This document shows, piece by piece, positions 8,424 to 17,628 of a stretch of DNA of 64,000 bases. The position numbers and the translations under genes were made by a program. How positions within the stretch are numbered: the stretch's first letter is position 1; each line of letters opens with the position of its first letter. This stretch comes from Paracoccus aerodenitrificans (GTDB lineage: Bacteria; Pseudomonadota; Alphaproteobacteria; Rhodobacterales; Rhodobacteraceae), in assembly GCF_027913215.1 (NCBI RefSeq), contig NZ_CP115784.1, positions 2,108,001 through 2,172,000 on the forward strand, in the 5' to 3' direction. The notes under the pieces are model-generated. The model was not told where the DNA came from, ran no database searches, and was given only the letters and a program-made list of their open reading frames with translations.

Positions 8424-9260
8424 ATGTCAAGCAGCGAACGCGACGGGCTCATGGCAGGGCGGCGCGGTCTCATCATGGGACTGGCCAATGATAAATCCAT
8501 AGCCTGGGGGATTGCGAAGGCGCTGTCCGACCAAGGCGCGGAACTGGCGCTGTCCTATCAGGGTGAGGCCATGAAGAAGCGGGCAGAGCCGCTGGCGGCA
8601 CAGTTGGGATCGAACCTGTTATTCGATTGTGACGTCTCTGATGAACAATCTGTTGCGAATATGTTCGAAGCTATCGGCAAAAGCTGGAGCAAGATCGACT
8701 TCTTCGTCCACGCGATCGGCTATTCCGACAAGAGCCAGCTTCGCGGGCGCTATGTCGACACGACGCGCGACAATTTCCAGCAGACAATGGATATATCGGT
8801 GTTTTCCTTCACCATGGCCGCGCGTCACGCCGCAGCGATGATGAAGGAGGGCGGCAGCATGGTGACACTGACATATTACGGTGCCGAGCGGGTAATGCCG
8901 CATTACAACGTGATGGGGGTCGCCAAGGCAGCCCTGGAGGCATCTGTCCGCTATCTTGCCGAGGACCTCGGCAAGGACAGGATACGCGTCAACGCGATCA
9001 GCGCGGGCCCGATCAAGACGCTTGCAGCTTCGGGGATCGGCGACTTCAGGTATATTCTCAAATGGAACGAACTCAACTCGCCCCTGCGCCGTAATGTCAC
9101 ACAGGATGAAGTCGGAAAATCAGCGCTTTACCTTCTGTCCGACCTCGGCAGCGGCGTTACCGGAGAAACCCATCACGTCGATGCGGGCTATCACCTTGTC
9201 GGCATGAAGGCGGTCGATGCGCCAGATATCGACGCGGTCTCCGGCCGTAAGGAGAGCTGA
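8424..9260 (+). CDS. fabI: Enoyl-[acyl-carrier-protein] reductase (NADH), FabI
   Basis: A 278-residue SDR-fold enzyme that performs the last reduction in each fatty-acid elongation cycle. It has the FabI-type nucleotide motif GLANDKSIAWGIAK (about 19-32), the catalytic tyrosine pair Y152/Y161 with K168 (YNVMGVAK), and AGPIKTLAASGI after it. The ATG at 8424 is preferred over the in-frame ATG at 8412 because GGAGAGG (8414-8420) sits right upstream as its ribosome-binding site. A LysE family gene follows immediately. Confidence 0.94.
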   Translation: MSSSERDGLMAGRRGLIMGLANDKSIAWGIAKALSDQGAELALSYQGEAMKKRAEPLAAQLGSNLLFDCDVSDEQSVANMFEAIGKSWSKIDFFVHAIGYSDKSQLRGRYVDTTRDNFQQTMDISVFSFTMAARHAAAMMKEGGSMVTLTYYGAERVMPHYNVMGVAKAALEASVRYLAEDLGKDRIRVNAISAGPIKTLAASGIGDFRYILKWNELNSPLRRNVTQDEVGKSALYLLSDLGSGVTGETHHVDAGYHLVGMKAVDAPDIDAVSGRKES

Positions 9261-9261
9261 T

Positions 9262-9870
9262 CTGTCCTCAATTCAGCCCTATCTGGCGCTTGTCGGCCTG
9301 ATTTCGATTGCGCTTCTTTCGCCCGGCCCCGCCATTATCGCGGCGATCCAGACCTCGTTTTCGAGAGGCCGGGAGGTCGCCCTGCCATTCGGGTTGGGGC
9401 TGGCCGTTGGCGCGTCGCTTTGGTGCCTGTTCGCTCTGGCCGGGCTGGCGCTGATCTTTCAGACCCATCCCGGCATTTACTATGCAGTGAAAATCCTCGG
9501 GGGGTTGTATATTCTCTGGGTGGCTTTTGGATTGTGGCGGGCCGCACGGGAGCCGCTTCCGGAGGCCGCAGAAAAACGCTTTGGCCGGGGATTCATCGGC
9601 GGGGTTCTTCTGAACCTGTCCAACCCCAAACCGGCGCTTTTCTATGCAACGCTGATCCTGCAACTTTTCCCCGGTCCGCTCAGCATCGCCAAACAGGCCA
9701 CAATTTATGTGACCGCGCTGTCCACCGAATTATTCTGGTACGCGCTTGTCACGATTGCCATGTCGACAGCCGCCCCGAGGCGGCGCTATTTTGGCGCAAA
9801 ATTCTGGATCGACCGGGCTGCGGCACTGGCATTGTTTGTGCTGGCGCTGCTGCTGATATTCGGAAACTGA
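9262..9870 (+). CDS. LysE/RhtB family amino-acid exporter
   Basis: About 202 residues with six hydrophobic segments. The N-terminal [18 protein letters not shown] carries the family SPGP motif, followed by [17 protein letters not shown] and [14 protein letters not shown]. These are inner-membrane exporters of amino acids or derivatives. The start is unusual: no ATG/GTG/TTG is well placed, but a CTG at 9262 sits 7 nt after AAGGAG (9249-9254) and one base after the fabI stop. An ATG at 9217 would overlap fabI by 44 bp and add a hydrophilic, non-family extension. Confidence 0.82.
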   Translation: MSSIQPYLALVGLISIALLSPGPAIIAAIQTSFSRGREVALPFGLGLAVGASLWCLFALAGLALIFQTHPGIYYAVKILGGLYILWVAFGLWRAAREPLPEAAEKRFGRGFIGGVLLNLSNPKPALFYATLILQLFPGPLSIAKQATIYVTALSTELFWYALVTIAMSTAAPRRRYFGAKFWIDRAAALALFVLALLLIFGN

Positions 9871-9880
9871 GAGAGGGAAT

Positions 9881-10387
9881 ATGTCAGATTCGAACCTCCT
9901 GCCCCATGAAAAGGGATTTCATGTCAGCTGGGATCAGTTGCACCGGGACGCCCGCGCTCTTGCATGGCGGCTTGACGGGCGTGAGTGGCGTGCGGTCGTC
10001 GCCGTCACGCGCGGCGGCATGGTCCCCGCGATGATCGTTGCGCGTGAGCTTGATATCCGGACCATCGACACGATCTCGGTCCGTTCTTACCGGGGCGTCG
10101 GGACAGAGGCTGGACAGGGCGAACTTCAGCTTCTGAAACAGCCTGACTCAGAGTTGATGCAGGATGGAGACGGTATTCTTGTCGTCGATGACCTTGTCGA
10201 TTCCGGCCGCACGCTGGAGCTGATCCGTGACATGTACCCCAAGGCGCATTTCGCGACTGTCTACGCCAAGCCTAAGGGCAAGCCGATCGTTCAAAGTTAT
10301 GTAACCGAAGTCAGCCAGGACACCTGGATTTTCTTCCCTTGGGACATGGCGTTGCAATATGTCCGACCCTATCGGGGCGAGGACTGA
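9881..10387 (+). CDS. gpt: Xanthine phosphoribosyltransferase
   Basis: A 168-residue type I phosphoribosyltransferase that makes XMP/GMP from PRPP and xanthine/guanine. The PRPP loop is [11 protein letters not shown] (101-111), the N-terminal substrate region is [19 protein letters not shown], and the C-terminal base-binding part is [11 protein letters not shown]. This closely follows E. coli Gpt in length and motif spacing. It starts 10 bp after the LysE family gene with a GAGAGGGA-like ribosome site and is probably cotranscribed with it. Confidence 0.92.
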   Translation: MSDSNLLPHEKGFHVSWDQLHRDARALAWRLDGREWRAVVAVTRGGMVPAMIVARELDIRTIDTISVRSYRGVGTEAGQGELQLLKQPDSELMQDGDGILVVDDLVDSGRTLELIRDMYPKAHFATVYAKPKGKPIVQSYVTEVSQDTWIFFPWDMALQYVRPYRGED

Positions 10388-10540
10388 GCGCAATCAGAAC
10401 CGCCGAAGCGGCCCGGCAAACCGATCGGCGTAAAATTGCAATCATTAGTTAATCGTCGGAACCAGAGGCAGCGGCAGGGAATTATTACGGTGATGCGGAT
10501 GTCTCATCCGTGCACGCATAGTTTTTTGAGGAGAGTACTC

Positions 10541-11461
10541 ATGCGTAATATTCTTCTGACCACCGCTCTGGTGTTTCCGCTGTCCGGTTTCGCCTATGCG
10601 CAGACCGCTGAAACGACTGCAGATACAGCAGCCGAGGAAACCGCTCAGGCGGCTGACAACGCTGCCGATGCCGCAGGTGACGCCGCAAACAGCGCGGTCG
10701 ACGCCGCTGGCGATGCCGCGAATGCAACTGCTGACGCTGCAAGCGATGCGGCTGATGCTGCGGGCGATGCAGCCAATGATGCGGTAGACGCCGCCGATGC
10801 AGCCGCCGACAACGCCGCAGAGGCTGCGGATGACGCCGTTACGACGGATGCCGAGGCTGACGCCACGATGGACGCCGAGGCTCCTGCTGACGGATCCATG
10901 AATGCTGGCGAAGCGGAAACCGGCATGGAAATGGAAGAAGCCGCTGACGCGGAAGCCGAAGCAGCGAATGCCGAGGCAGAGGCTGCCGAAGCTGAAGCCG
11001 CAGCACTCGAAGCCGAGATGGCAAGCAGTGACAAGATCGTTCGCGAGCAGGCCGGCAACGAATTGCGTCTGGACTGGATCACCGGCGCAAGCGTGACCTC
11101 GCCAGCGGGTGACAGCATCGGCTCGGTCAATGATCTGATCATTGACAGCGAAAACGGCACCATGATGGCGGCTATTATCGGTGTAGGCGGCTTTCTGGGA
11201 ATTGGCGAAAAGCAGATCGCCGTTCCGTGGGATCAGCTGACCGTCAATTATGACGCGGAAGAGATCACCACCGAGCTGACTCAGGAAGAGGCTCAGGCGG
11301 CACCGGAATATGTCTTCCGTGACCGCGAAGGTGCCCCGGCACCCGCAGCCCCTGCTGATGGCAGCGTAGCGCCGGCAGATCCTGCTGCCGCACCTGCCGA
11401 TCCCGCTGCGGCTCCGGCTGACCCTGCTGCGGCCCCTGCAGAACCCGCACCCGCCAACTAA
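10541..11461 (+). CDS. Exported PRC-barrel protein with Ala-rich repeats
   Basis: A 306-residue protein. Residues 1-20 are a signal peptide (MRNILLTT...AYAQ). Residues 21-160 are low complexity, first repeats of the type AADAAGDAAN and then AEAE-rich, predicted to be one long charged helix. Residues 175-245 form a PRC-barrel domain (LITGASV..PAGDSIGSVNDLIID, IGVGGFLGIGEKQIAVPWDQL). The tail repeats PADPAAA. The ATG at 10541 follows GAGGAGAG and gives the signal peptide; an upstream ATG at 10436 does not. PRC-barrel proteins of this kind are envelope-associated and often stress-related. A strong terminator follows. Confidence 0.8.
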   Translation: MRNILLTTALVFPLSGFAYAQTAETTADTAAEETAQAADNAADAAGDAANSAVDAAGDAANATADAASDAADAAGDAANDAVDAADAAADNAAEAADDAVTTDAEADATMDAEAPADGSMNAGEAETGMEMEEAADAEAEAANAEAEAAEAEAAALEAEMASSDKIVREQAGNELRLDWITGASVTSPAGDSIGSVNDLIIDSENGTMMAAIIGVGGFLGIGEKQIAVPWDQLTVNYDAEEITTELTQEEAQAAPEYVFRDREGAPAPAAPADGSVAPADPAAAPADPAAAPADPAAAPAEPAPAN

Positions 11462-11482
11462 GCGGATTACCTGTATGGCAAA

Positions 11483-11505
11483 GGGCGGCCACTGGCCGCC
11501 CTTTT
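11483..11505 (+). terminator. Intrinsic terminator after the PRC-barrel gene
   Basis: GGGCGGCC-ACT-GGCCGCCC is a perfect 8-bp stem with a 3-nt loop followed by TTTT, 21 bp after the stop codon. Confidence 0.9.
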
Positions 11506-11532
11506 CATGTTTCGCATCAAATTCAATGCGAG

Positions 11533-12177
11533 TCAGAATTCCAGTTTCTGGCCATCATAGGCCTCGAAACAACCTGAATTCGCCATATTCAACGTATCGA
11601 ACCGCTGCACCAGTCCCGCCACGGATTGATCGACCGAGATATCGGCAGCCTCGCTGCCCATCTCGGTGCGGACCCATCCCGGATGATAAATGCCCACCGC
11701 AACGCCCTCAGTGCGCAGATCGACGGAAAGGTTCCGCCCCAGATTCAGGGCGGCGGCTTTCGAAGCGCGATAGGCCAGACTTCCGCCCGGAGCGCGTGAA
11801 TCCGATCCCATCGCCGAGGAAATAATCGCGATTTTCCCCTGAGCGCGGCTTATCGCGGGCAGAAAGGCTTCAATCGACAGAAACACGCCGATGCAATTGA
11901 CCGCGAAGCTGTCGCGCCACATCTGCGCATCATATCCACCTTCAAGCGCTGCGCCCTTATCCAGATAGACCCCCGCATTGCAGACCAGCAGATCGAGCCT
12001 GTCCAGATCAGCCGCCCCGGCAAAAGCGGCAACCGAAGCAGGATCGGTCACATCGCATTGATGCAGATCGCCACCCCCTGTCCGGCTTGTGCCGATCACC
12101 TCATCGCCCCGCGCCTCAAAGGCGGATTTCAACCCTTCGCCGATGCCACGGCTGGCACCTGTAATCACCACACGCAT
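11533..12177 (-). CDS. Short-chain dehydrogenase/reductase
   Basis: A 214-residue SDR. It has the nucleotide motif TGASRGIG (6-13), NAG at 67-69, catalytic Ser near 120 (AIISSAMGS) and Y136-x3-K140 (YRASK). The C-terminus IYHPGWVRTEMG is typical of classical/C-factor-like SDRs. The substrate cannot be told from the sequence. It starts 15 bp after trpE and is probably the last gene of the ppiD-trpE operon. Confidence 0.85.
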   Translation of the reverse strand: MRVVITGASRGIGEGLKSAFEARGDEVIGTSRTGGGDLHQCDVTDPASVAAFAGAADLDRLDLLVCNAGVYLDKGAALEGGYDAQMWRDSFAVNCIGVFLSIEAFLPAISRAQGKIAIISSAMGSDSRAPGGSLAYRASKAAALNLGRNLSVDLRTEGVAVGIYHPGWVRTEMGSEAADISVDQSVAGLVQRFDTLNMANSGCFEAYDGQKLEF

Positions 12178-12192
12178 GGACGCTCTCCTGTG

Positions 12193-13710
12193 TTACGAGT
12201 TCCCGCCGCGAACGAAACGCGCCGCTTCCTCGGCTGCACGCTGCAATGCCCGCGCCTTGTTGACCGTTTCCTGAAACTCGGCCTCGGGGTCACTGTCATA
12301 GACGACGCCTCCGCCCGACTGGATATAAAGCTGCCCGTCCTTGACGACGCCGGTGCGTAGGGCAATGCACATATCCATCTCGCCATTGGCCGAGAAATAT
12401 CCGACCGCACCGCCGTAAACGCCGCGTTTCTCGGGTTCCAGCTCATCGATGATTTCCATCGCGCGAACTTTCGGAGCCCCCGAAACCGTCCCCGCAGGCA
12501 AGCCAGCCAGCAAAGCGGAAAGCGCATCCTCGCCCTCGCGAAGCTCACCGACCACGTTCGAGACGATATGCATCACGTGGCTGTAGCGCTCGATAATGAA
12601 TTTCTCGGTCGGGCGGACTGAGCCGATCTTCGCGACACGTCCGACATCGTTCCGCCCGAGATCAAGCAGCATCAGATGCTCGGCCAGCTCTTTCTCATCG
12701 CTTAGCAGATCGGCTTCGAAGGCCCGATCCTCAGCCTCATTTGACCCGCGCGGGCGTGTGCCGGCGATTGGCCGAATCGTGACCTCGCCATCGCGCAGCC
12801 GGACAAGAATTTCCGGGCTGGCACCGACGATCTGAAAACTGCCCTCGGCAGGTTCCAGATTGAGGAAGAACATGAAGGGAGAAGGGTTGGTGCGGCGCAA
12901 ACTTCTGTACAGCGAGAATGGCGGCAGCGGGAAGTCCATCGCCCAACGCTGCGCCGGGACGACCTGAAAGATATCTCCGGCGCGGATATATTCCTTCGCG
13001 GTCTCAACCGCCGCCAGATAGGCCTCATGCGTGAAATTCGACCGCGGCGCACCGATTTCGTGGCTTTGCCCCATCTCGCGCGGTTCATGCGGCATTCGAT
13101 CGAGGCTGCGCAGCGCCTCGGACAGACGCTCGGCAGCCTGCGCATAGGCCGCGCGGGCGGGAATGTCGGCGTCATACCAGACAGGCGCACAGAGGGTGAC
13201 TTCGCCCTTTACCCCGTCCAGCACGGCAACGACGGAAGGGCGCGTCAGAATCGCATCCGGCACGTTGAGGGGATCGGGATTCACATTCGGAAGATGCTCG
13301 ACCAGACGGATCATGTCATAACCCAGATAGCCGAACAGCCCCGCCGCAGCCGCAGGCACATCGCCGGGCATGTCGATCCGGCTTTCCGCAATCAGCGCCC
13401 GCAAGCTTTCAAGCGCGGGAAGATCCTCATCGGTGAAACTGTCTGAATACCGTGCCTCGCGATTGATCCGCGCATGTCCCGACCGGCATTCCCAGATCAG
13501 ATCCGGCTTCATCCCGACCATCGAATAGCGCCCGCGCGTCTCTCCGCCGGTGACGCTTTCCAGAACGAAACTGTTTGGCGCGGCCTCTGCCAGCTTCAGC
13601 ATCAGGCTGACCGGCGTGTCCAGATCCGCCGCCAGCCGCAATGTCAGAAGCTGATTGCGGCCTTCATCCCATCCCTGCCTGAAACTGTCGAATTCCGGTG
13701 TGATCTGCAT
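12193..13710 (-). CDS. trpE: Anthranilate synthase component I
   Basis: About 505 residues. It converts chorismate plus ammonia (from TrpG) to anthranilate, the first step of tryptophan synthesis. The N-terminal region has the feedback-site motif FVLESV..GE..GRYS. The chorismate-binding domain has GASPEILVRLRDGEVTIRPIAGTRPRG in parts, LLDLGRNDVGRV and YGGAVGYFSANGEMD. An ATG at 13710 is taken as the start. A TTG at 13716 overlapping the ppiD stop is an alternative that adds two residues. Unlike most relatives, trpE here points away from trpG and trpD, and no Trp-codon leader peptide is visible before it because it is coupled to ppiD. Confidence 0.94.
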   Translation of the reverse strand: MQITPEFDSFRQGWDEGRNQLLTLRLAADLDTPVSLMLKLAEAAPNSFVLESVTGGETRGRYSMVGMKPDLIWECRSGHARINREARYSDSFTDEDLPALESLRALIAESRIDMPGDVPAAAAGLFGYLGYDMIRLVEHLPNVNPDPLNVPDAILTRPSVVAVLDGVKGEVTLCAPVWYDADIPARAAYAQAAERLSEALRSLDRMPHEPREMGQSHEIGAPRSNFTHEAYLAAVETAKEYIRAGDIFQVVPAQRWAMDFPLPPFSLYRSLRRTNPSPFMFFLNLEPAEGSFQIVGASPEILVRLRDGEVTIRPIAGTRPRGSNEAEDRAFEADLLSDEKELAEHLMLLDLGRNDVGRVAKIGSVRPTEKFIIERYSHVMHIVSNVVGELREGEDALSALLAGLPAGTVSGAPKVRAMEIIDELEPEKRGVYGGAVGYFSANGEMDMCIALRTGVVKDGQLYIQSGGGVVYDSDPEAEFQETVNKARALQRAAEEAARFVRGGNS

Positions 13711-13712
13711 GG

Positions 13713-15644
13713 TCAAAGCTGGGATTCGACGGCGGCAATGGCCGAGCGGTTCAGCGTCAGGCCATTCTGCGCCTGAATGGCACGGGCGTAGTAGTCGAAC
13801 AGATCCGCCTGCAAAGACATCCCCAGCCTTTCGTTGATTGAAGCCATGATATCGGCAGCCTCCTGCGATTCGAGATCGGCGGGAATGACCCGGTCCACGC
13901 GGATCAGCGCGACACGGTTCCCATCCTCCATGATTTCGGTTTCGCCTTCCTCCAGCGCGAAAGCCTCTTCAACCAGAGAGGGCGGTGCGTTTTCCAGCCA
14001 GCCATCGCGGAAAAGTCCGGTTTCGCGGTTCCATTCCGGCAGGATCGTCGCAGCCGGATCGTCCGAGCCACCGGCCGCCGATGCACCGGCAGTACCGCCT
14101 GCTTGCGGGGTATTCGCAGCGGATGTAATCTCCGGGATGGTTTCAGACACCGCCTTCAGCTTCATCTGCTCTGCCAGAGCGACAAGCTGGCGCCGCGCCT
14201 CGGCCTCGGCCCAGTTCTCTGCAACCTCATCGCGGACCTCTTCGAAAGGCATCAGCGCGGGCGGCACGATTTCATCCAGACGCAGCGCGAAAACCCCGCC
14301 ATCATCCAGTTCGAGCAATTCGGGATAGTCGTTTTCGCTGACCGAGGCAGCCTGCTGACGGAACGCGGTATAGCCGCCGATCTCGCCCGGAACCGGCTCG
14401 TTTTCATTCGTCCAGTCGATCTGGCCAAGCTGCATATCGGTTTCCTCGGCCACCTGCTCCAGCGTCGAGCCGCCTGCCAGAAGATCCTCAATGCCCGAGG
14501 ATTGCTCTTCGATCAGGCGACGTGCGCGATCCGCTGCGGCTTCGGCACGCAGATCGGGCAGAGCCTCCTCAAAGCTGACACTGATTGGGTCGAGCATCGC
14601 GTTTACCGAAAACAGGGCCGGACCCAGATCTGTCTCTACCGGCCCGACCACGCCGTTTTCCTCGGGCGCGAAAACCGCCTCGCCCGCCGCGCCAAGCTGC
14701 TGCTGCGACTGTTCGCCCAGATCGGTATCAGCAAGGCTGAGACCGCGTTCTTGCGCGATCTGTTCGAAATCGGCCTCTCCGGAATCGATCCGCGCCTTTG
14801 CGGCGGCAGCGGCCTCGGTGCTTTCGAAGACCAGACGGCCCACCAGACGCCGGGCGGGCTGGTTATATTCCGCGGCGCGGTCCTCATAGACCTCACGCAA
14901 TGCGGCCTCGTCCAGTTCGACCGTTTCCGCCAGCATTTCGGGCGTCAGCCACAGATAAGAGATCTTGCGGACCTCCGGCGCGGTGAAACGGTCGGCATTC
15001 GCCTGATGCCAGGCCTGAAGCGTCGCCTCATCCGGCACGGCGACCGGGGCGGACAGATCCTCGGCGGTCAGTTCGATCCAGGAAATATCGCGCTGCTCAA
15101 GCACCCATGCGGCGCTTTGCTGAACCTGTTCTTCCGGTGTGCGCACACCGCCAATGACCGCATCCTGAAGGATCAGCCGCGCCTGATCGTCGCGCACATC
15201 GCTTTCGAATTCCTGCTCGCTCAGCCCCTCGCGGCGCAGCAATTCGCTGTAGGTCGCCCGGCTGAACCCGCCCGGCCCCTGAAATGCCGGAGCCGAGGTA
15301 ATCGCCTCGGCCACAGTGCGGTCGCCGACCGAAACCCCGGCCTTGCGAGCTTCTTCGGCAAGTGCAGCGGCGGTAAAAAGCTGCGCCTGAACGGATTGGG
15401 GAAGCCCGAAGGCCCGCGCCTCTTCCAGCGTCATGCGCTGCCCTGTCTGGCGGGTGATATTGTTCATCTCATTCCCGAGGACGCGCATATAGGTCTGCGC
15501 ATCGACTTCGGTTTCACCGACCGAGCCGATTTCCGTCGTGCCTCCGGTGAAATTCGTGACGCCGAAGCCGCCGAGGCCAAGCAGAAGCAACCCCATCAAT
15601 ATCCAGACAATCGTGGATTTGCCCTTGGTCCGCAGGTTGCTCAT
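13713..15644 (-). CDS. ppiD: PpiD/SurA-type periplasmic peptidyl-prolyl isomerase
   Basis: A 643-residue protein with a short cytoplasmic start, one transmembrane anchor at about 12-30 (IVWILMGLLLLGLGGFGV), and a large periplasmic part. It contains a SurA/PpiD N-terminal region (LGNEMNNITRQTG...ARAFGLPQ.V), a parvulin-like central region (about 240-360) and a second chaperone-like C-terminal region. It is expected to help fold outer-membrane and periplasmic proteins. The ATG has AAGGAAAAAG upstream. The stop region touches the trpE start, so envelope folding and Trp synthesis genes share one transcript. Confidence 0.85.
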   Translation of the reverse strand: MSNLRTKGKSTIVWILMGLLLLGLGGFGVTNFTGGTTEIGSVGETEVDAQTYMRVLGNEMNNITRQTGQRMTLEEARAFGLPQSVQAQLFTAAALAEEARKAGVSVGDRTVAEAITSAPAFQGPGGFSRATYSELLRREGLSEQEFESDVRDDQARLILQDAVIGGVRTPEEQVQQSAAWVLEQRDISWIELTAEDLSAPVAVPDEATLQAWHQANADRFTAPEVRKISYLWLTPEMLAETVELDEAALREVYEDRAAEYNQPARRLVGRLVFESTEAAAAAKARIDSGEADFEQIAQERGLSLADTDLGEQSQQQLGAAGEAVFAPEENGVVGPVETDLGPALFSVNAMLDPISVSFEEALPDLRAEAAADRARRLIEEQSSGIEDLLAGGSTLEQVAEETDMQLGQIDWTNENEPVPGEIGGYTAFRQQAASVSENDYPELLELDDGGVFALRLDEIVPPALMPFEEVRDEVAENWAEAEARRQLVALAEQMKLKAVSETIPEITSAANTPQAGGTAGASAAGGSDDPAATILPEWNRETGLFRDGWLENAPPSLVEEAFALEEGETEIMEDGNRVALIRVDRVIPADLESQEAADIMASINERLGMSLQADLFDYYARAIQAQNGLTLNRSAIAAVESQL

Positions 15645-15788
15645 GCGCTTTTTCCTTATATTCGTCGCTGCGTTTTAGGGTGCCGGAACATCCGCTTCAA
15701 GTGCGGCTGTCGTGACGAAAGCTTGAGAGGCCCCGAAGCATCGCTGCTGTCTGGTCCGGGAAAGCCGTTTTGGCAATGTCGGCCATGC

Positions 15789-16934
15789 TCATGGGCCGGC
15801 TGGCATCGGGACGGAGGGAATGCTGAGATCGGGCTGCCCGCCGGGCGATGCCTGCTGCCCGCTCACGGAAGGAACCTCGCCCGATCCGGAAGTATCCGGG
15901 CGCGATCCGGTTGCTGCGCCTTCCTCGGCTTGCGGTGACGCTGTCGCAATCTCGGCAGTATCGTCATCTGGCAATACGCTTTCGCTCACCTCAACCGTTG
16001 CAGGCGGGGGCGGTACGGCCTCGCGCTGCGGATCGGGTGATGCAAGCGGCGGGACAGGTGATCGCGTCGTTGCATCCGCTTCCGCTGAGGGATCGGGGTC
16101 CGTATCCATGCTGACCGGAGCGGGGACGGATGCCGGATCCTGCAAGGCATCGGGTTGGCCGGAAACGGATGCGCCTTGAGGGACATCCGCCGGTTCCGGC
16201 GCTTCGGGAGCGGCGGCCCGGACAAAACCAGAGATATCGGGACTTGTGTCTTCGGCAGGAATATTGGCTTCAAGCCGCGTCGCCGGTGCCTCAGGCGCGT
16301 TTCGCGAGGCGTCGTTGGGCCCTTCATCCTGCGCCGGAGCCGCAACCTGTTCCGGCAGCGAAACCGTGACCGGACGCAACGCATCAGGGGATGGCCGCTG
16401 CACCGATATCGCTTGCCCGGACTCCTGCTGAGGAGGCCGGGTCAGATCAATCGCCTCTGGCCGGTTGACAGGGACGGTTACCGGGCGGGGCAAGCTCTCC
16501 GCGACCGGGATTTCGGGCGCGGCGGCGGCGTCGGACACGCCCGGAGCGCTCGCCTCGCCCGGTATGCTTGGCGGCAGATCCTCGCTTCGCGCGAACTCCG
16601 ATCCGACCGGGGGGCCCATTCGGGTTTCCGGCGAGGTGTCGGCAGCGGCAGGCTGAGGCTCATCTGCCGGAAGCGACGCAGTTTCGGTGTCTTCCTGCAC
16701 AATCTCCGGGGCATCAGGAACAACCGCCGCGCCGGATTCTGAAGCATCGGACGCCCCGCCACCCGTCTCAGCAGACCCGGAATCGACAGCAGCGACGGTT
16801 TCATCGCCAGCCATTCCGTCGGCCTCGGGCTGGCCACGCTCGACCGGCAGAGCCAGCGAAAGCGCCCCGAGGGCCGCGACGCCGATCAGCGCCCCATGCA
16901 GTGCACCCCGCCCGAATCCGTCCGATCTTGCCAT
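15789..16934 (-). CDS. YibQ-like protein lacking the deacetylase domain
   Basis: About 381 residues: an N-terminal membrane anchor (ALHGALIGVAALGALSLALP) and then only Pro/Ala/Glu-rich linker sequence to the stop. The linker includes a VGSEFARSEDLPPSIP-like segment that resembles the N-terminal half of Rhodobacterales divergent polysaccharide deacetylases (YibQ family). In Rhodobacter sphaeroides a yibQ gene lies between trpE and trpG, the same neighbourhood. The catalytic C-terminal domain is absent, and the 144 bp to ppiD cannot encode it. The ATG at 16934 (preceded by GGGGCAGGA) is preferred over 16988. It could be a truncated relic or a genuine anchored linker protein. Confidence 0.6.
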   Translation of the reverse strand: MARSDGFGRGALHGALIGVAALGALSLALPVERGQPEADGMAGDETVAAVDSGSAETGGGASDASESGAAVVPDAPEIVQEDTETASLPADEPQPAAADTSPETRMGPPVGSEFARSEDLPPSIPGEASAPGVSDAAAAPEIPVAESLPRPVTVPVNRPEAIDLTRPPQQESGQAISVQRPSPDALRPVTVSLPEQVAAPAQDEGPNDASRNAPEAPATRLEANIPAEDTSPDISGFVRAAAPEAPEPADVPQGASVSGQPDALQDPASVPAPVSMDTDPDPSAEADATTRSPVPPLASPDPQREAVPPPPATVEVSESVLPDDDTAEIATASPQAEEGAATGSRPDTSGSGEVPSVSGQQASPGGQPDLSIPSVPMPAGP

Positions 16935-17037
16935 TCCTGCCCCATTTCCTTCGCCGGGCGGCTTGCCCCTTCCGGCCATTTCGCACATCTATAAGGCCTG
17001 ATCCCGCCGGGTTCACCCTATTTCACGATGGAATGAC

Positions 17038-17628
17038 ATGATCCTGCTCATCGATAATTACGACAGCTTTACCTGGAACCTCGTCCATTATCTCGGCGAA
17101 GAAGGGGCCAGTGTTGAGGTCTGGCGCAATGATGCACTGTCGGTCGAGGAGGCTTTGCAGATGAAGCCTGACGGGATCGTGATCTCTCCGGGGCCATGCG
17201 ATCCGGCTCAGGCGGGCATTTGTGTGCCGCTGATCCGCGCGGTGGCAGAGCGCGGCGACCTGCCTCTGTTCGGCGTGTGCCTGGGTCATCAGGCCATCGG
17301 CGAGGCCTTTGGCGGCCGCGTGGTTCGCGCCGACCGGATCATGCATGGCAAGGTCGATGAGGTCAGCCATAACGGCACAGGCATTTTCGCCGGGCTGCCA
17401 TCGCCGCTGAAAGCGACGCGCTATCACTCGCTGACCGTCGCGCCCGACTCAATGCCCAACGCGCTGAGCGTGACCGCGCGGACCGGAGACGGCACGATCA
17501 TGGGGTTGATCCATAACGATCTTCCCATTGAAGGTGTGCAGTTCCATCCCGAATCCATCGCCTCGGAACACGGCCACGCGATGATCCGCAATTTCCTGCA
17601 ACGCTGCAAAACGACTGAGGCCGCATGA
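17038..17628 (+). CDS. trpG: Anthranilate synthase component II (glutamine amidotransferase)
   Basis: A 196-residue class I glutamine amidotransferase that supplies ammonia to TrpE. The catalytic triad is visible: Cys81 in [13 protein letters not shown], and His170 and Glu172 in [11 protein letters not shown]. The N-terminus [20 protein letters not shown] and [11 protein letters not shown] are family hallmarks. It starts the rightward trpG-trpD-ung operon, divergent from the YibQ-like gene, and overlaps trpD by 4 bp. Confidence 0.96.
   Translation: MILLIDNYDSFTWNLVHYLGEEGASVEVWRNDALSVEEALQMKPDGIVISPGPCDPAQAGICVPLIRAVAERGDLPLFGVCLGHQAIGEAFGGRVVRADRIMHGKVDEVSHNGTGIFAGLPSPLKATRYHSLTVAPDSMPNALSVTARTGDGTIMGLIHNDLPIEGVQFHPESIASEHGHAMIRNFLQRCKTTEAA

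Noticed and set aside
13711..13760. Tryptophan attenuator before trpE
   Set aside because: trpE begins within a few bases of the ppiD stop, leaving no room for a leader peptide and terminator.
15697..15792. 31-residue ORF (MSMADIAKTAFPDQTAAML...) overlapping the stop of the YibQ-like gene by ATGA
   Set aside because: The overlap is suggestive, but the peptide has no recognisable feature and no way to show it is translated. It may be debris of the lost domain region.
14103..15938. 611-codon plus-strand open frame opposite ppiD
   Set aside because: Rich in Arg/His/Gln/Gly without any domain, antisense to a clear gene; typical shadow of GC-rich coding sequence.
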